From Mycolicibacterium aichiense (lineage in GTDB: Bacteria; Actinomycetota; Actinomycetes; Mycobacteriales; Mycobacteriaceae), in the NCBI RefSeq assembly GCF_010726245.1, contig NZ_AP022561.1, positions 5,828,001 to 5,892,000 of the forward strand: a stretch of 64,000 nucleotides of DNA, written 5' to 3'. Position numbers and translations under genes: made by a program. A model generated the notes under the pieces. It saw nothing but the letters and a program-made list of their open reading frames with translations, did not search any database and had not been told where the DNA came from. Each line of letters begins with the position of its first letter. Position 1 is the stretch's first letter. Shown in pieces: positions 24,593 through 33,882 of the stretch.

Positions 24593-24925
24593 TCAGACGA
24601 CGTCGGCGATCTCCCGCAGCAGCGCCGCCTTGCCCTTGGCGCCTACGATCCGCTTCACCGGCTGACCGTCCTTGAACAGGATCAGGGTCGGGATGGAGAC
24701 CACCTGGAAGTCGCGGGCCGTCGCCGGGTTGGCGTCGACATCGAGCTTGGCCACCGTCAGAGCGCCGGCCTTCTCGGTGGCGATCTCCTCGAGCACAGGG
24801 GCGACCATCCGGCACGGACCGCACCAGGTGGCCCAAAAGTCAACCAGCACAGGGGTATTGCTGGACAAGACGTCCTGGGAGAAGGAGTCGTCGGAGACCG
24901 TTACGGTCGCGCCGCCTTCGCTCAT
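24593..24925 (-). CDS. trxA: Thioredoxin
   Basis: 110-residue thioredoxin with [16 protein letters not shown] (active-site CGPC), the cis-Pro loop [15 protein letters not shown] and a normal length; cytoplasmic. It accepts electrons from the thioredoxin reductase encoded just upstream, with a four-base overlap (24922-24925). It corresponds to the gene called trxC (Rv3914) in M. tuberculosis. Confidence 0.97.
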   Translation of the reverse strand: MSEGGATVTVSDDSFSQDVLSSNTPVLVDFWATWCGPCRMVAPVLEEIATEKAGALTVAKLDVDANPATARDFQVVSIPTLILFKDGQPVKRIVGAKGKAALLREIADVV

Positions 24926-25893
24926 TGGTGTGCTCCAATCATCTCGGTGGTTGCAGTGTCGTCGGCATCGGCCAGCCAGCGTTCGGCGTCGATCGCGGCC
25001 GAACAGCCCATCCCGGCCGCCGTGATGGCCTGCCGGTAGGTGTGATCGACGAGGTCGCCGGCGGCAAACACGCCGTCGATCGAGGTGGCGGTGGTCCGAC
25101 CGCGAACCAGGACGTAGCCCTCGGGGTCGAGTTCGACCGAGCCGCGGACCAGCTCAGAGCGGGGATCGTGGCCGATCGCGACGAATACACCGGTCACCGG
25201 CAAGGTGGACGCTTCGCCGGTGAGGACGTTGTGAACGCGCAGCCCGGATACCGTGGTGTCACCCTCGACCGCGTCGACCGCGGTGTTGGTCAGGAACGTG
25301 ATCTTCTCGTTCTCGCGGGCGCGTTCCAGCATGATCTTGGAGGCGCGGAACTCGTCGCGGCGGTGCACCAGGGTGACACTGCGCGCGAACCGGGTCAGGA
25401 ACGTCGCCTCTTCCATGGCCGAGTCGCCGCCACCGATGACCGCGATGTCCTGCTCCTTGAAGAAGAAGCCGTCACAGGTTGCGCAGGCACTGACGCCGCG
25501 GCCGAGCAGCTCTTGTTCGCCCGGGACGCCGAGGTAGCGGGCCGCGGCACCCATCGCAAGGATGACCGACCGGGCCAGGTGGGTTTCGCCGTCGCCGGTC
25601 ACCACCTTCTTGACCGGTCCGTCCAGGTCGACGGATTCGACGTCCTCCATCCGCAGGTCGGCGCCGAAGCGCAGGGCCTGCTCGCGCATCTCGTCCATCA
25701 ACTCCGGGCCGGTGATGCCCGAACGGAAGCCGGGGAAGTTCTCCACCTCGGTGGTGGTCATCAAGGCGCCGCCGAAGGACGTGCCCTCGAAGACCAGGGG
25801 CTGCAGCTGCGCGCGGGCGGTGTAGATGGCCGCGGTGTAGCCGGCGGGGCCTGATCCGATGACGATGACGTCATGAACTGGGTTGGCGCTCAT
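24922..25893 (-). CDS. trxB: Thioredoxin reductase
   Basis: 323-residue FAD/NADPH flavoprotein. It has FAD motif [20 protein letters not shown], redox centre CATC in [21 protein letters not shown] motif [15 protein letters not shown] and the second FAD motif [20 protein letters not shown]. It reduces the thioredoxin next door. The ATG has AAAGG 7 bases upstream. A 111-base gap separates it from the truncated anti-sigma gene. Confidence 0.97.
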   Translation of the reverse strand: MSANPVHDVIVIGSGPAGYTAAIYTARAQLQPLVFEGTSFGGALMTTTEVENFPGFRSGITGPELMDEMREQALRFGADLRMEDVESVDLDGPVKKVVTGDGETHLARSVILAMGAAARYLGVPGEQELLGRGVSACATCDGFFFKEQDIAVIGGGDSAMEEATFLTRFARSVTLVHRRDEFRASKIMLERARENEKITFLTNTAVDAVEGDTTVSGLRVHNVLTGEASTLPVTGVFVAIGHDPRSELVRGSVELDPEGYVLVRGRTTATSIDGVFAAGDLVDHTYRQAITAAGMGCSAAIDAERWLADADDTATTEMIGAHQ

Positions 25894-26004
25894 ACCAGCC
25901 TTTCTGCGTCGGGTGCCAGGCTGCAGGCGAGGAGCCTGCGCGTTGGCTGCCTTGTGGGCACCTGGTCAAACAACAGGGTAGGCCGCGCTGTTCCCCGCCG
26001 TGCA

Positions 26005-26499
26005 CTATGGGCGGCGCACGGTCGTGTCAGCGATCAGCCCGGTGTCCACCGAGCTGCACCAGGCGGCCACGGCGACGCCCACGATCACATCGGGCTGGTC
26101 GCCGGGCAGCACCAGCACGACGGCGGGCTTGCCGTCGACCTGTACCTGCTCGGCGCCCAGGACCTGCACCGATCCGGAATAGCCGAGCGCGCTCAGGCAC
26201 GCGGCCCGGCGCTTCGGATCGGCCAGCGGGCCGAAGTCCGGGCCGCGGGCGATCAGCGCGTTGAGCTCCCGGCTGCTGATCGGCATTCTCGGGGTGACGG
26301 TGATCATGCTGGCACTGGTCAGGGTGCTGGCGGCGGGGCCGCCGGATTTCAGCTGCGACGCGATCCCGAGGCCGACCGCGGCGAGCACGGCCACCGCGCC
26401 GATGCCGGCGGCCACCAGCCGGCCGGTCCGCGCGGCCGGGCGCCGCGCGTGGGCTGCGGGGCCGTCGGACGCCGGGGTGACGGTGTGCGTGGGCTCCAC
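26005..26499 (-). CDS. RsmA-like protein lacking the N-terminal anti-sigma domain
   Basis: 164-residue membrane protein: short basic cytoplasmic N-terminus (residues 1-25), one transmembrane helix (RLVAAGIGAVAVLAAVGLGI, about 27-46) and an extracytoplasmic domain with PMPISSRELNALIARGPDFG and DPKRRAACLSALGYSGSV, matching the C-terminal part of the SigM anti-sigma factor RsmA (Rv3912, 254 aa). The ~90-residue cytoplasmic sigma-binding domain is missing: the GTG at 26499 is 12 bases after the sigM stop, so there is no room for it. It may still be membrane-signalling, or it may be a relic. The start codon has only a weak ribosome site. Confidence 0.75.
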   Translation of the reverse strand: MEPTHTVTPASDGPAAHARRPAARTGRLVAAGIGAVAVLAAVGLGIASQLKSGGPAASTLTSASMITVTPRMPISSRELNALIARGPDFGPLADPKRRAACLSALGYSGSVQVLGAEQVQVDGKPAVVLVLPGDQPDVIVGVAVAAWCSSVDTGLIADTTVRRP

Positions 26500-26511
26500 C
26501 CGACCAGTGTG

Positions 26512-27075
26512 TCAGCCGTGTGCGGCCGCGCCGTCCGGGCGCAGCAGGCCCGTCAGCCGAGCCCGCCCCCGCGCGCAGCGGCTCTTCACGGTGCCCTCAG
26601 CGACGCCCAGGAGTGCGGCCGCGTCAGCCACCGAGTATCCATGCATGTCGACGGTCAGCACGGCTGCCCGTTGGTCGGCAGGCAGGCGCATCAAGGCGCG
26701 GCGCACCACCAGCACGGTGTCGACCTCGGCGGTGCGGTCGCCGACGCCATGCTCGTCGACCAGTGGCGCGGTGGGCGGCTGTGCCGCACCACGGCGCACC
26801 CGGTCCAGGCAGGCATTGATCACGATGCGGTGCAGCCAACTGCCGACCGCCGCGTCGTGGCGAAACGCCGGGGCGCCGCGGTGGGCGGCCAGCATCGCGT
26901 CCTGGATGACGTCAGCGGCGTCCTCCGGACTGCGGGTTCTGCGGCGCGCCAGCTGGTAGAGCTTGCGGTGGTGGCGGGCCAGCAGCTCCTCGAAGGCGTA
27001 GCGGTCGCCGGCGACATGGGCGGCGAGCAGCTGGGCATCGCTGCGGACGACGGCCGGGCCGAGGAAGCTGAGCAT
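26512..27075 (-). CDS. sigM: ECF sigma factor SigM
   Basis: 187-residue ECF sigma factor. Region 2 is about residues 12-80 (YAFEELLARHHRKLYQLARR ... VGSWLHRIVINACLDRVRRG) and region 4 about 125-178 (LMRLPADQRAAVLTVDMHGY ... GVAEGTVKSRCARGRARL). It matches Rv3911. In M. tuberculosis SigM controls ESX/PE-PPE and lipid genes and is held by RsmA. The ATG is preceded by TACTGT with 6 bases between. The downstream RsmA-like gene lacks its sigma-binding domain. Confidence 0.93.
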   Translation of the reverse strand: MLSFLGPAVVRSDAQLLAAHVAGDRYAFEELLARHHRKLYQLARRRTRSPEDAADVIQDAMLAAHRGAPAFRHDAAVGSWLHRIVINACLDRVRRGAAQPPTAPLVDEHGVGDRTAEVDTVLVVRRALMRLPADQRAAVLTVDMHGYSVADAAALLGVAEGTVKSRCARGRARLTGLLRPDGAAAHG

Positions 27076-27081
27076 GGCCGG

Positions 27082-27087
27082 ACAGTA
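27082..27087 (-). promoter_or_regulatory. -10 element (TACTGT) for sigM, leaderless
   Basis: TACTGT on the minus strand, 6 bases before the sigM ATG. The SigM self-recognition motif was not evident upstream. Confidence 0.35.
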
Positions 27088-27138
27088 GGTTTCCCGCCGT
27101 CCGCGGGCACTTCACCCGGGGGCCGGGCTGTTAGGGAA

Positions 27139-30100
27139 TTACGACGCGGCCTTGACCGTCAGCCCGGAGATCTCGGTCTTGTTCTTGCCGTCGGTGGTGC
27201 CCATTGTGGAGATCCACACCACCAGGTAGGTGGTCGGCTCCTTCGCGTTGACCTGAATTGTGTTGGCGCCCGGCTGCAATGCGGTGGGCTGGGTCAGCAC
27301 GGTGGTGTCGTCCAGGGTGGTGGGGTTGGCCGACGACGCGGAGCGGATCTGGACCTGGGTACCGGTACTGGGCACCGTCAGCGACACGCTTCCGACCGTG
27401 GTCGGCTGGGGCAGTTGCAGCAGCAGGCCGACGCCGTTCTTGAAGTTGGGGAACGGATTCGGGTCGGTGTAGGTGTCGGTGGACCAACCGGTGCCGGGAC
27501 CGCCGGTGACGGCAAGCTCGGCCTTGTCCGGATTGTCGGCGCCACCGCCCGGTGAAAAGACGGTCACCTTAACGGGTTTGACGGTGCTTCCGCTGGCCGC
27601 GTTGTTGTCGGTGGTCTGCGACGTCGAGGGGTTCAGCCCGAGCTGGTCGCCCTTGAGCCCACCGCCGACGTCGCCGAAGATACTGCTGAGCACCGAGGCC
27701 AGCACGATGAGCGCGATCACCAGGATTCCGGCTCCCACACCGACGCCGATCAGCAGATTGCGCCTGCGACGAGCCTGGGCTTCGGCATCCGCCGGTTCGG
27801 CAGGCAGAGCTGCGGACGGGCCGACAGGATCGACGGGTTCGATCAGATCGGTGCGGTCGGCTGTTGCGGTGGCTTGCTGCAACAGGTTCAAAAGCGTTGG
27901 GGCCGAGCGAATTCCACCGCCAGCTTGCACCGAACGCGCTGCGGCCGCGGAAATCTGGAACGGGATGGCACCGTCGATCGCTCGCGGTTCGAGTGGCTCA
28001 CCGGCCGGGTCGGTCTCGGCGGGCTCCAGCCCACTCGGCACGCCGTCTTCCGGCAGCGGCCACCGGTCGACCAGCAAGGCGTACAGGGCGGCGCCGATAC
28101 CGCGGATGTCGTCCTCAGGGGTGGCGCCGGGCATCGTCGCCGGGAATGCCAGCGCGACATCGCCTTCGATGCTGACCCGCACCCGGCTGGGGTGGTCGAT
28201 CGACAGCGCGACGCCGGCGCCGTGCGCTGCGTCGGCCGCCGCGGCCAGCGACTGAACAGCGCGCGCTCCGCCGATCGGCGATGGCGAGGTGTCGGCGACT
28301 TCCTTCAGTGAGCCGCCGCGAATCCACTCCGAAACGACCAGACCACCGGCGCCGGTGTTGGCGACGTCGAGGACCCGCGCGATGCCCGGCCGTTCGATCT
28401 GGCTGAGTTTGAGTGTGCGGGAAAGGATTTCCTGCACCTGCTCGTCGGTCATGGTGCGCTCGGGGTCGACGAACGTGAGTGCCACCTGCCGGTCCAGCGC
28501 GGTGTCGAGGGCCTGCCAGAACTGCAGCCCGGGCGGGCCGCCGTGCGAGACCAGTAGCCGGTAACGTCCGCCGGCGATGCTCGCCCCGGGAATCAGGTTG
28601 GTGTCCTCGTCGGCGGCGCTGGATTCCATCGCCGGTTCCCGGGGGGACTCGAAGCCGAGCGGCTCACGGGTCGGATCGCCGGCGAAGTCGGCGTTGGGCT
28701 GCTTGGGCGGGACCACGTCATATCCCCGGGTCGCTTCGCTTCTGTCCGTCGAGGGCGCGACGGCGCCGACGTGCACCTCGGGTGCCACATCGGGCTGGAA
28801 GTCGTCCGCGGCCTGGCGCGGGATCTTCGTGGTGGCGTCTCCGATCGGCTCGGCGGGAGGATTGCCCGAGGGTTGGTCGTTCACCTCCGGTCCTTTCCCC
28901 GTCGAGCCCGCGGCTCCGTACGAATTGCTGTGCTCAGGGTACGGGAACTGCCTCGGGACCTGCGGCCGGTCGAGCGCAGCGAGTGAAGTGACGGTCTGCG
29001 GTGGGGTGCGGGCGATGCGGCGCTTCACCGCACCCCACGCGGCCACCGCGTCGGGAACCCGGGCGGCGAGCATCACCGCGGCCAGGATCGGCAGCATGAT
29101 CACCCCGAGCACCAGCAGCCGCAGCAGCGACCCCGCGCCGCCGCCGTGTTCGGTCAGCACCTTGAGCCCGAGCAGCCTGTCGATGACGTAGGCGATCAGC
29201 CCGGCCAGCAGTGATGCGGCGGTGGTGACCAGGATCGTGCGGACCACGGCGAGGTCGAGCAGGGTGCCGCGCGGCGGTTTGAGTGCCCGCTGCAGCAGTA
29301 CGTAACCCAGGATGGCGCCGGCCAGGAAGCCCAGTCCGTTGGCCAGGCCCAGGTAGCCGGCGACGAGTTCCTTGTCATCGGTCAGGTGCGGGGCCACCAC
29401 TGATGCCGCGATCTTGACGACCGTGATCGTGATGATGATCAGGATCGGTGTCCACGGTTGTTCGCGGGCATAGAACACCCGCAGCTGCAGCAGCACCACC
29501 GCGTACGGGATCAGGGTGAATGCCGACAGGCTGATCGCCACACCGAGGTAGTTGGCGTCGACCTCGCCGAACTTGCCGTAGGCGAACAGTGCACTGCCCA
29601 TCGCCGGACCGCCGACGGTCATGAACGCGACGATCGGGATCAGCGTCACCATCGTCAGCCGCGTCGCCAGCGACAGGTCGGCGAGCACGGCGGGGGTGTC
29701 GTCGGCGGCAGCGTTGCGGCTCAGCCGCGGCATCACCACCGTCAGGACGGTGACGCCGATGATGCCGAACGGCAGCATCAGCACCAGCCAGGTGTAGTTG
29801 TAGATCGCCGGGCCGGAGGCGGCCGCGGTACTGGCGATCTGGTTGACGACCACCAGACCGATCTGGCTGATCAGGACGTAGAGCACCATGGCGCCGGCCA
29901 TCGCGCCGAACCGTTTGAGCCGATCGTCGACACCCCACAGCGGGCGCAGGCTGATCCGCTCGGCGCGGATCGCGACCAGCAGCACCATGGTCTGCGCTAC
30001 CACGCCCAACGTCGTTCCGATGCCCAGCACCAGCAGCTTGGCGTTGCCCATCTGCACCGGATCGACCGAGAGCTGGCCCGGGACAATGAGATACAACCCC

Positions 30101-30693
30101 AGCGTGGCGATCGCGACCACGTTGTTGACCACCGGAGCCCACGCCGGCGGCCCGAACACGTTGCGGTTGTTCAGGATTGCCATGAACACCGACGACAGTC
30201 CGTAGAAGATGACTTGGGGCAGCAGCAGATACGCGAACGCGGTGGTCAGCGGCTGGTTGACTTGCGGGTCCTGGCCGAGCATGAGCCGCACGAGCAGCGG
30301 GCCCGCTGCCACCGACAGGATGGTGGCGACCAGCAGCAGCGTGGTGGCCAGCGTGACCAGCCGTCGCACGAACGCTTCGCCACCATCGGCGTCGTCGCGC
30401 TCGGCGCGGGCCAGTACCGGGACGAAGATCGCGGTGAAGGTGGCTTCCAGCACGAGTGCCGCGATCAGATTCGGCAGCTGGTTGGCGACGGTGAACGCAC
30501 TCGACAGTGCCGCGCCGAGGATCGCGGCCAGCAGCACGATTCGGATGAACCCGGTGATGCGGCTGACCAGGGTGGCCAGCGCCATGCCCCAGGACCGCGA
30601 CACCACCGCGGCGTCGGACAGCTCGGCGCGCACCGCGCGGGTGCGGGGACCGGGCCGGACATAGGCGACCGGCCTGCGGGGCGGCGGCGTCAT
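27139..30693 (-). CDS. murJ: Lipid II flippase MurJ fused to pseudokinase and extracytoplasmic domain
   Basis: 1184-residue protein. Residues ~30-555 form the 14-helix MurJ/MviN flippase (SRITGFIRIVLLAAILGAAL, NQLPNLIAALVLEATFTAIF). Residues ~560-700 are a disordered linker. Residues ~705-945 form a kinase-like domain without catalytic HRD and DFG motifs, so a pseudokinase. A single helix (LLIGVGVGAGILVIALIVLA, ~980-1000) leads to an Ig-like extracytoplasmic domain. In M. tuberculosis PknB phosphorylates the pseudokinase to recruit FhaA; Thr933 in GGIRSAPTLLNLLQQ is a candidate for the equivalent site. Its start overlaps the upstream gene by four bases (mutT4-DUF6049-murJ operon). Confidence 0.96.
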   Translation of the reverse strand: MTPPPRRPVAYVRPGPRTRAVRAELSDAAVVSRSWGMALATLVSRITGFIRIVLLAAILGAALSSAFTVANQLPNLIAALVLEATFTAIFVPVLARAERDDADGGEAFVRRLVTLATTLLLVATILSVAAGPLLVRLMLGQDPQVNQPLTTAFAYLLLPQVIFYGLSSVFMAILNNRNVFGPPAWAPVVNNVVAIATLGLYLIVPGQLSVDPVQMGNAKLLVLGIGTTLGVVAQTMVLLVAIRAERISLRPLWGVDDRLKRFGAMAGAMVLYVLISQIGLVVVNQIASTAAASGPAIYNYTWLVLMLPFGIIGVTVLTVVMPRLSRNAAADDTPAVLADLSLATRLTMVTLIPIVAFMTVGGPAMGSALFAYGKFGEVDANYLGVAISLSAFTLIPYAVVLLQLRVFYAREQPWTPILIIITITVVKIAASVVAPHLTDDKELVAGYLGLANGLGFLAGAILGYVLLQRALKPPRGTLLDLAVVRTILVTTAASLLAGLIAYVIDRLLGLKVLTEHGGGAGSLLRLLVLGVIMLPILAAVMLAARVPDAVAAWGAVKRRIARTPPQTVTSLAALDRPQVPRQFPYPEHSNSYGAAGSTGKGPEVNDQPSGNPPAEPIGDATTKIPRQAADDFQPDVAPEVHVGAVAPSTDRSEATRGYDVVPPKQPNADFAGDPTREPLGFESPREPAMESSAADEDTNLIPGASIAGGRYRLLVSHGGPPGLQFWQALDTALDRQVALTFVDPERTMTDEQVQEILSRTLKLSQIERPGIARVLDVANTGAGGLVVSEWIRGGSLKEVADTSPSPIGGARAVQSLAAAADAAHGAGVALSIDHPSRVRVSIEGDVALAFPATMPGATPEDDIRGIGAALYALLVDRWPLPEDGVPSGLEPAETDPAGEPLEPRAIDGAIPFQISAAAARSVQAGGGIRSAPTLLNLLQQATATADRTDLIEPVDPVGPSAALPAEPADAEAQARRRRNLLIGVGVGAGILVIALIVLASVLSSIFGDVGGGLKGDQLGLNPSTSQTTDNNAASGSTVKPVKVTVFSPGGGADNPDKAELAVTGGPGTGWSTDTYTDPNPFPNFKNGVGLLLQLPQPTTVGSVSLTVPSTGTQVQIRSASSANPTTLDDTTVLTQPTALQPGANTIQVNAKEPTTYLVVWISTMGTTDGKNKTEISGLTVKAAS

Positions 30694-33020
30694 TCGCGGC
30701 CTTCAGGCCAGGCCCGGCGCGGGCGGTCCAGGTCGGCCGGGTCGGGCTGGCCGCGGAATCGGTGGTAAAGCCGGCGCCCGACGAGGACCGCCAGCACGGT
30801 GCCACCGATCAGCGTGATCGCGAAGAGCACCTTGCCGTAGGCGTTGGAGTGCACCGACAGGCGCACCGGCTCACCGAGCTGCAGCCCGTCGGGGGTGCGC
30901 AGGGTGACGTCGACGGCGACCCGCTGGGTGAAGTGCACCTCGATGGGGACCCGTAGCGGCAGGTATCCCGGCGGGATCTCCTGCTCGCCGAGGTCGGTGA
31001 CCGTCATCCCGGGCGGGGCGTCGACCTGCAGGCGGACCCGGATCGGGACGGCAAGGTCGTTGCGCACCGCCAGCGGCAACGGGCTGTGCTCGGTGGCCAG
31101 CGTGTACGAACCGCCGGGGTTGACGATCGTGACCGCGCCGAACAGGTCGTTGATCGTGGTGCCGACGGCACCCAGCCTGCGCCGGGCGAGGTCGTTGCGC
31201 TCATCGGGCGGTTCGGTCTGACTCAGGGCGCGCAGCATGTCCTCGCGCAGCGGTGCGGTGTACTGCGGCCCGGTCAGCCCGGTGCGCGGATCGGTGGTGA
31301 GCGCCGCGGTCAGCCCCCACAGCCGGCCGGTCTGCCCGGCGATCGTGGAGATGACGTCGTCGTCGAAGCCGCCTCGGGTGTCGCGCGACAGGTCAGGGCC
31401 GGAACCCGGACCTGCTTGCCCCGCTTCGGTGATCACGTCGCCCAGCGGTCGGGCGAACGCCAATCCCGAGCGGATCGTGGTGGCCAGCGCGGTCAGCATC
31501 GACTGCGCATCACTGGGTTGCGGGCTCCACTTCAGCGGGGGAAGGAGAATCTGCTGGCGCGGCTCGGCGCTCGGCTGCAACGACCGCCAGAGCATGGACG
31601 CGATCGCGTCCTGACGCCGCGCGACCATCGAGTCGTGGTCGAGTGGAACGTCCAGCGACGTGTCGAGATAGGTGGGCAGGTCGGGGTCGGTGCCGACCCC
31701 GGCGAGCGCGGCGCCGACGGCCGGGTCGAACGGCGCCACCACCACTTGCGGTGACACCCGGCGCGGGGTCACGTCGGCGATCATCGGCTCGCCGGTTGAG
31801 GAGTCCTGCGCCGAGCAGTTGGCGGCCGCGATCGCGACCGTCGGGCCTTGGCCGTCGAGCAGGCCGACCGCGGCGGGCGTCAGCGGGCCGTCGCCCAGGA
31901 CCGTCGCGCCGCGCAACGAGGCGATGCCCAGGATTTGGTCGATGATGTCGCTTGCGCTGACGGTCGCCGCGGCGTCGAGCCCGGCGTCCCCGACCCGTTG
32001 CAGCGCACCGAGGTCGGCCTGCGCGTAGGGCGTCGAGGTGACGCACATCCGTTTGGCCAGCGCGCGCAACTTGTCCAGCCAGGCCACCGCGGCGGCCTGT
32101 CCGGTGCCGGGGTGGGAGGCGGCACCGAGCCCGTCGGGGGAGTCGGCGACGACGTAGCCGGTGGTCATCGCGTTGACGGTGACGAGCAGGTCCGGGTCGA
32201 TCGCCAGGCACAGGGCACGCGCGGTGTCCCCGCCGGGATCCACCGGGGGGCTGGTGGCGAAATCGACGGCCGCCAGCAGCGAGTCCAGCCGGCCACCGGC
32301 GGCCAGCGACACGGCCAGGTCGTCGTTCATCAGCCGCACCGGTGTGCTGCCGCCCGGCACCCCGGGGGCCAGCCTCGGCTTGTCGGCGAGCGGCCACAGC
32401 ATGGTCACCGCGACAGGTTTGGTGGTGTCCGGAGGGACGACGTCGGTCAGGGCGTCCGCCGAGGTGCTGGCCGGATCGGGTGGCACCCCCAGCACCGGCA
32501 GCAGGAAGCGGGCGTCGTCGAGGCGGGCGGCGTCGCCGTAGTCCGGGGTGCCGTTGATGTTGACCAGCAGCGGGTACACCCCGGGCTGTTCGACGCCCAG
32601 CGACGGCGCGGTGCGCGAGCGCAGCGGGTAGCTGAAGGTGAATCCGACCGCCTGGCCACGCTGCATTTCGGGTGAGATGGCGGTGAATTCGCCGACGGGC
32701 TGGAACTGGTCGTTGGCGCCGCCGAGATTGGTGCGCAGCCCCGCCGAGGAGGTCACCGCGGGAGCGTGTTCGAGGCGGGCGACGACGTCGCGCACCGGGC
32801 GGTCGCCGACGTTGGTGACGGTCCCGGTGACGGTGACGGTCGGCTCGCTGGTGGTGGTGATCAGATCCGGGGTGACGCTGTCCACCCGCACTTGCAGGAA
32901 GGGCGCCGACCCGGGCTCGCCGGCGGCAGCCGGCGCGGTCGTTGGCATCGCGAGCAAGGCAAGGAAACCAAGGACCAGCACGATCCGGGGCAGCTTGCCG
33001 ACCCGCCTCGGCGTGGTCAC
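30690..33020 (-). CDS. Large secreted/membrane-anchored protein, DUF6049-like (Rv3909-like)
   Basis: 776-residue protein with an N-terminal signal segment ([20 protein letters not shown]), a long extracytoplasmic body with Ig-like parts at about residues 45-170 ([20 protein letters not shown]) and 640-720, and a C-terminal helix ([20 protein letters not shown], about 732-752) followed by a basic cytoplasmic tail. This topology places almost all of it outside the membrane. It is translationally coupled to both mutT4 and murJ by four-base overlaps, which suggests work with the MurJ ectodomain in lipid II export. No catalytic motif was recognised. Confidence 0.85.
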   Translation of the reverse strand: MTTPRRVGKLPRIVLVLGFLALLAMPTTAPAAAGEPGSAPFLQVRVDSVTPDLITTTSEPTVTVTGTVTNVGDRPVRDVVARLEHAPAVTSSAGLRTNLGGANDQFQPVGEFTAISPEMQRGQAVGFTFSYPLRSRTAPSLGVEQPGVYPLLVNINGTPDYGDAARLDDARFLLPVLGVPPDPASTSADALTDVVPPDTTKPVAVTMLWPLADKPRLAPGVPGGSTPVRLMNDDLAVSLAAGGRLDSLLAAVDFATSPPVDPGGDTARALCLAIDPDLLVTVNAMTTGYVVADSPDGLGAASHPGTGQAAAVAWLDKLRALAKRMCVTSTPYAQADLGALQRVGDAGLDAAATVSASDIIDQILGIASLRGATVLGDGPLTPAAVGLLDGQGPTVAIAAANCSAQDSSTGEPMIADVTPRRVSPQVVVAPFDPAVGAALAGVGTDPDLPTYLDTSLDVPLDHDSMVARRQDAIASMLWRSLQPSAEPRQQILLPPLKWSPQPSDAQSMLTALATTIRSGLAFARPLGDVITEAGQAGPGSGPDLSRDTRGGFDDDVISTIAGQTGRLWGLTAALTTDPRTGLTGPQYTAPLREDMLRALSQTEPPDERNDLARRRLGAVGTTINDLFGAVTIVNPGGSYTLATEHSPLPLAVRNDLAVPIRVRLQVDAPPGMTVTDLGEQEIPPGYLPLRVPIEVHFTQRVAVDVTLRTPDGLQLGEPVRLSVHSNAYGKVLFAITLIGGTVLAVLVGRRLYHRFRGQPDPADLDRPRRAWPEGRE

Positions 33021-33811
33021 GTTCCCGGTCCGCAGCCGTTCGTCCGCGGGCCGGATTGACGCGGTCCTGAATCGTCCGAGCGACGGTTGCGGGTGTGTGA
33101 ATGAGTCTGGGGACGCCGGCGAGGTGTGGTGCGCGGCAGCGGCGGCAGCGCGGCGACGCCGTCGGACTGCAGCAGTTGGATCAGTTCGCCGGCAACTTCG
33201 GCCAGGCGACGTTCGTCGGCGTAGGCCAGCCGTTTGGGTAGTTCACCGACCGGGACCCACGCCACTTCGGTGACTTCGACGTCTTCGTCGCACAATTCAC
33301 CGCCGGAGAACTGCATGAGGTAGTGGTGCACCGTCTTGTGGACGCGGCGGCCTTCGGTGACGAACCAGTAGTCGATGCTGCCGAGCGCGGCCAGGACCTG
33401 CCCGCGGATACCGGTTTCCTCGGCGACTTCGCGGATCGCGGTTTCCTCGGCGGTCTCACCTTGTTCGATGTGGCCCTTGGGCAGCGACCACAGCATCCGG
33501 CCGCGCCGGTCGACCCGCCCGATGAGGGCGGCCACCTGAGCTTCGGGCGGCCCGTCGATGCCGTCGATGACGAGTCCGCCCGCCGAGGTTTCGTGGACGG
33601 TGCGCAGCCGCGCGGGCGCCCTGCGGGGGCGGCCCGGTTTGCCCGGCCGGGGCTGACCGTTGCTGCCGTCGACGGCGGGGGATCCGGTGGTGGCGTCCGG
33701 GGTTTCGGTGCCGCCGGCCTCCGCTGCGATGGGATTTGCCGGACCGGCCGCGCGACGGCCGCGGCGACGCCCTCGGCGTCGTCGTGGTTTGGCCTGTTCG
33801 CCGTCCGACAC
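33017..33811 (-). CDS. mutT4: Nudix hydrolase MutT4
   Basis: 264-residue protein with a basic, disordered N-terminus ([16 protein letters not shown]), a Nudix domain from about residue 75 with the Nudix box [20 protein letters not shown] (G-x5-E-x7-REVxEE kept), and a Pro/Arg-rich tail. It should hydrolyse a nucleoside diphosphate derivative; the substrate is not settled for the M. tuberculosis homologue Rv3908. The GTG at 33811 matches that start and has TACTAT 7 bases upstream, favouring it over the in-frame start at 33865. First gene of the operon ending in murJ; divergent from pcnA. Confidence 0.92.
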   Translation of the reverse strand: MSDGEQAKPRRRRGRRRGRRAAGPANPIAAEAGGTETPDATTGSPAVDGSNGQPRPGKPGRPRRAPARLRTVHETSAGGLVIDGIDGPPEAQVAALIGRVDRRGRMLWSLPKGHIEQGETAEETAIREVAEETGIRGQVLAALGSIDYWFVTEGRRVHKTVHHYLMQFSGGELCDEDVEVTEVAWVPVGELPKRLAYADERRLAEVAGELIQLLQSDGVAALPPLPRTTPRRRPQTHSHTRNRRSDDSGPRQSGPRTNGCGPGT

Positions 33812-33818
33812 CCAAGCG

Positions 33819-33824
33819 ATAGTA
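33819..33824 (-). promoter_or_regulatory. -10 element (TACTAT) for mutT4, leaderless
   Basis: TACTAT on the minus strand, exactly 7 bases before the GTG at 33811; no Shine-Dalgarno in between. It should drive mutT4, the DUF6049-like gene and murJ. Confidence 0.6.
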
Positions 33825-33868
33825 GCTGGCACGGGATGGTGTCCCGACCGCACTCGCCGGTACACGAC

Positions 33869-33874
33869 TAGGCT
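33869..33874 (+). promoter_or_regulatory. -10 element (TAGGCT) for pcnA
   Basis: TAGGCT lies 8 bases before the pcnA GTG. It is 44 bases from the mutT4 -10 element on the other strand, a compact divergent promoter. Confidence 0.5.
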
Positions 33875-33882
33875 TCTGCCAC

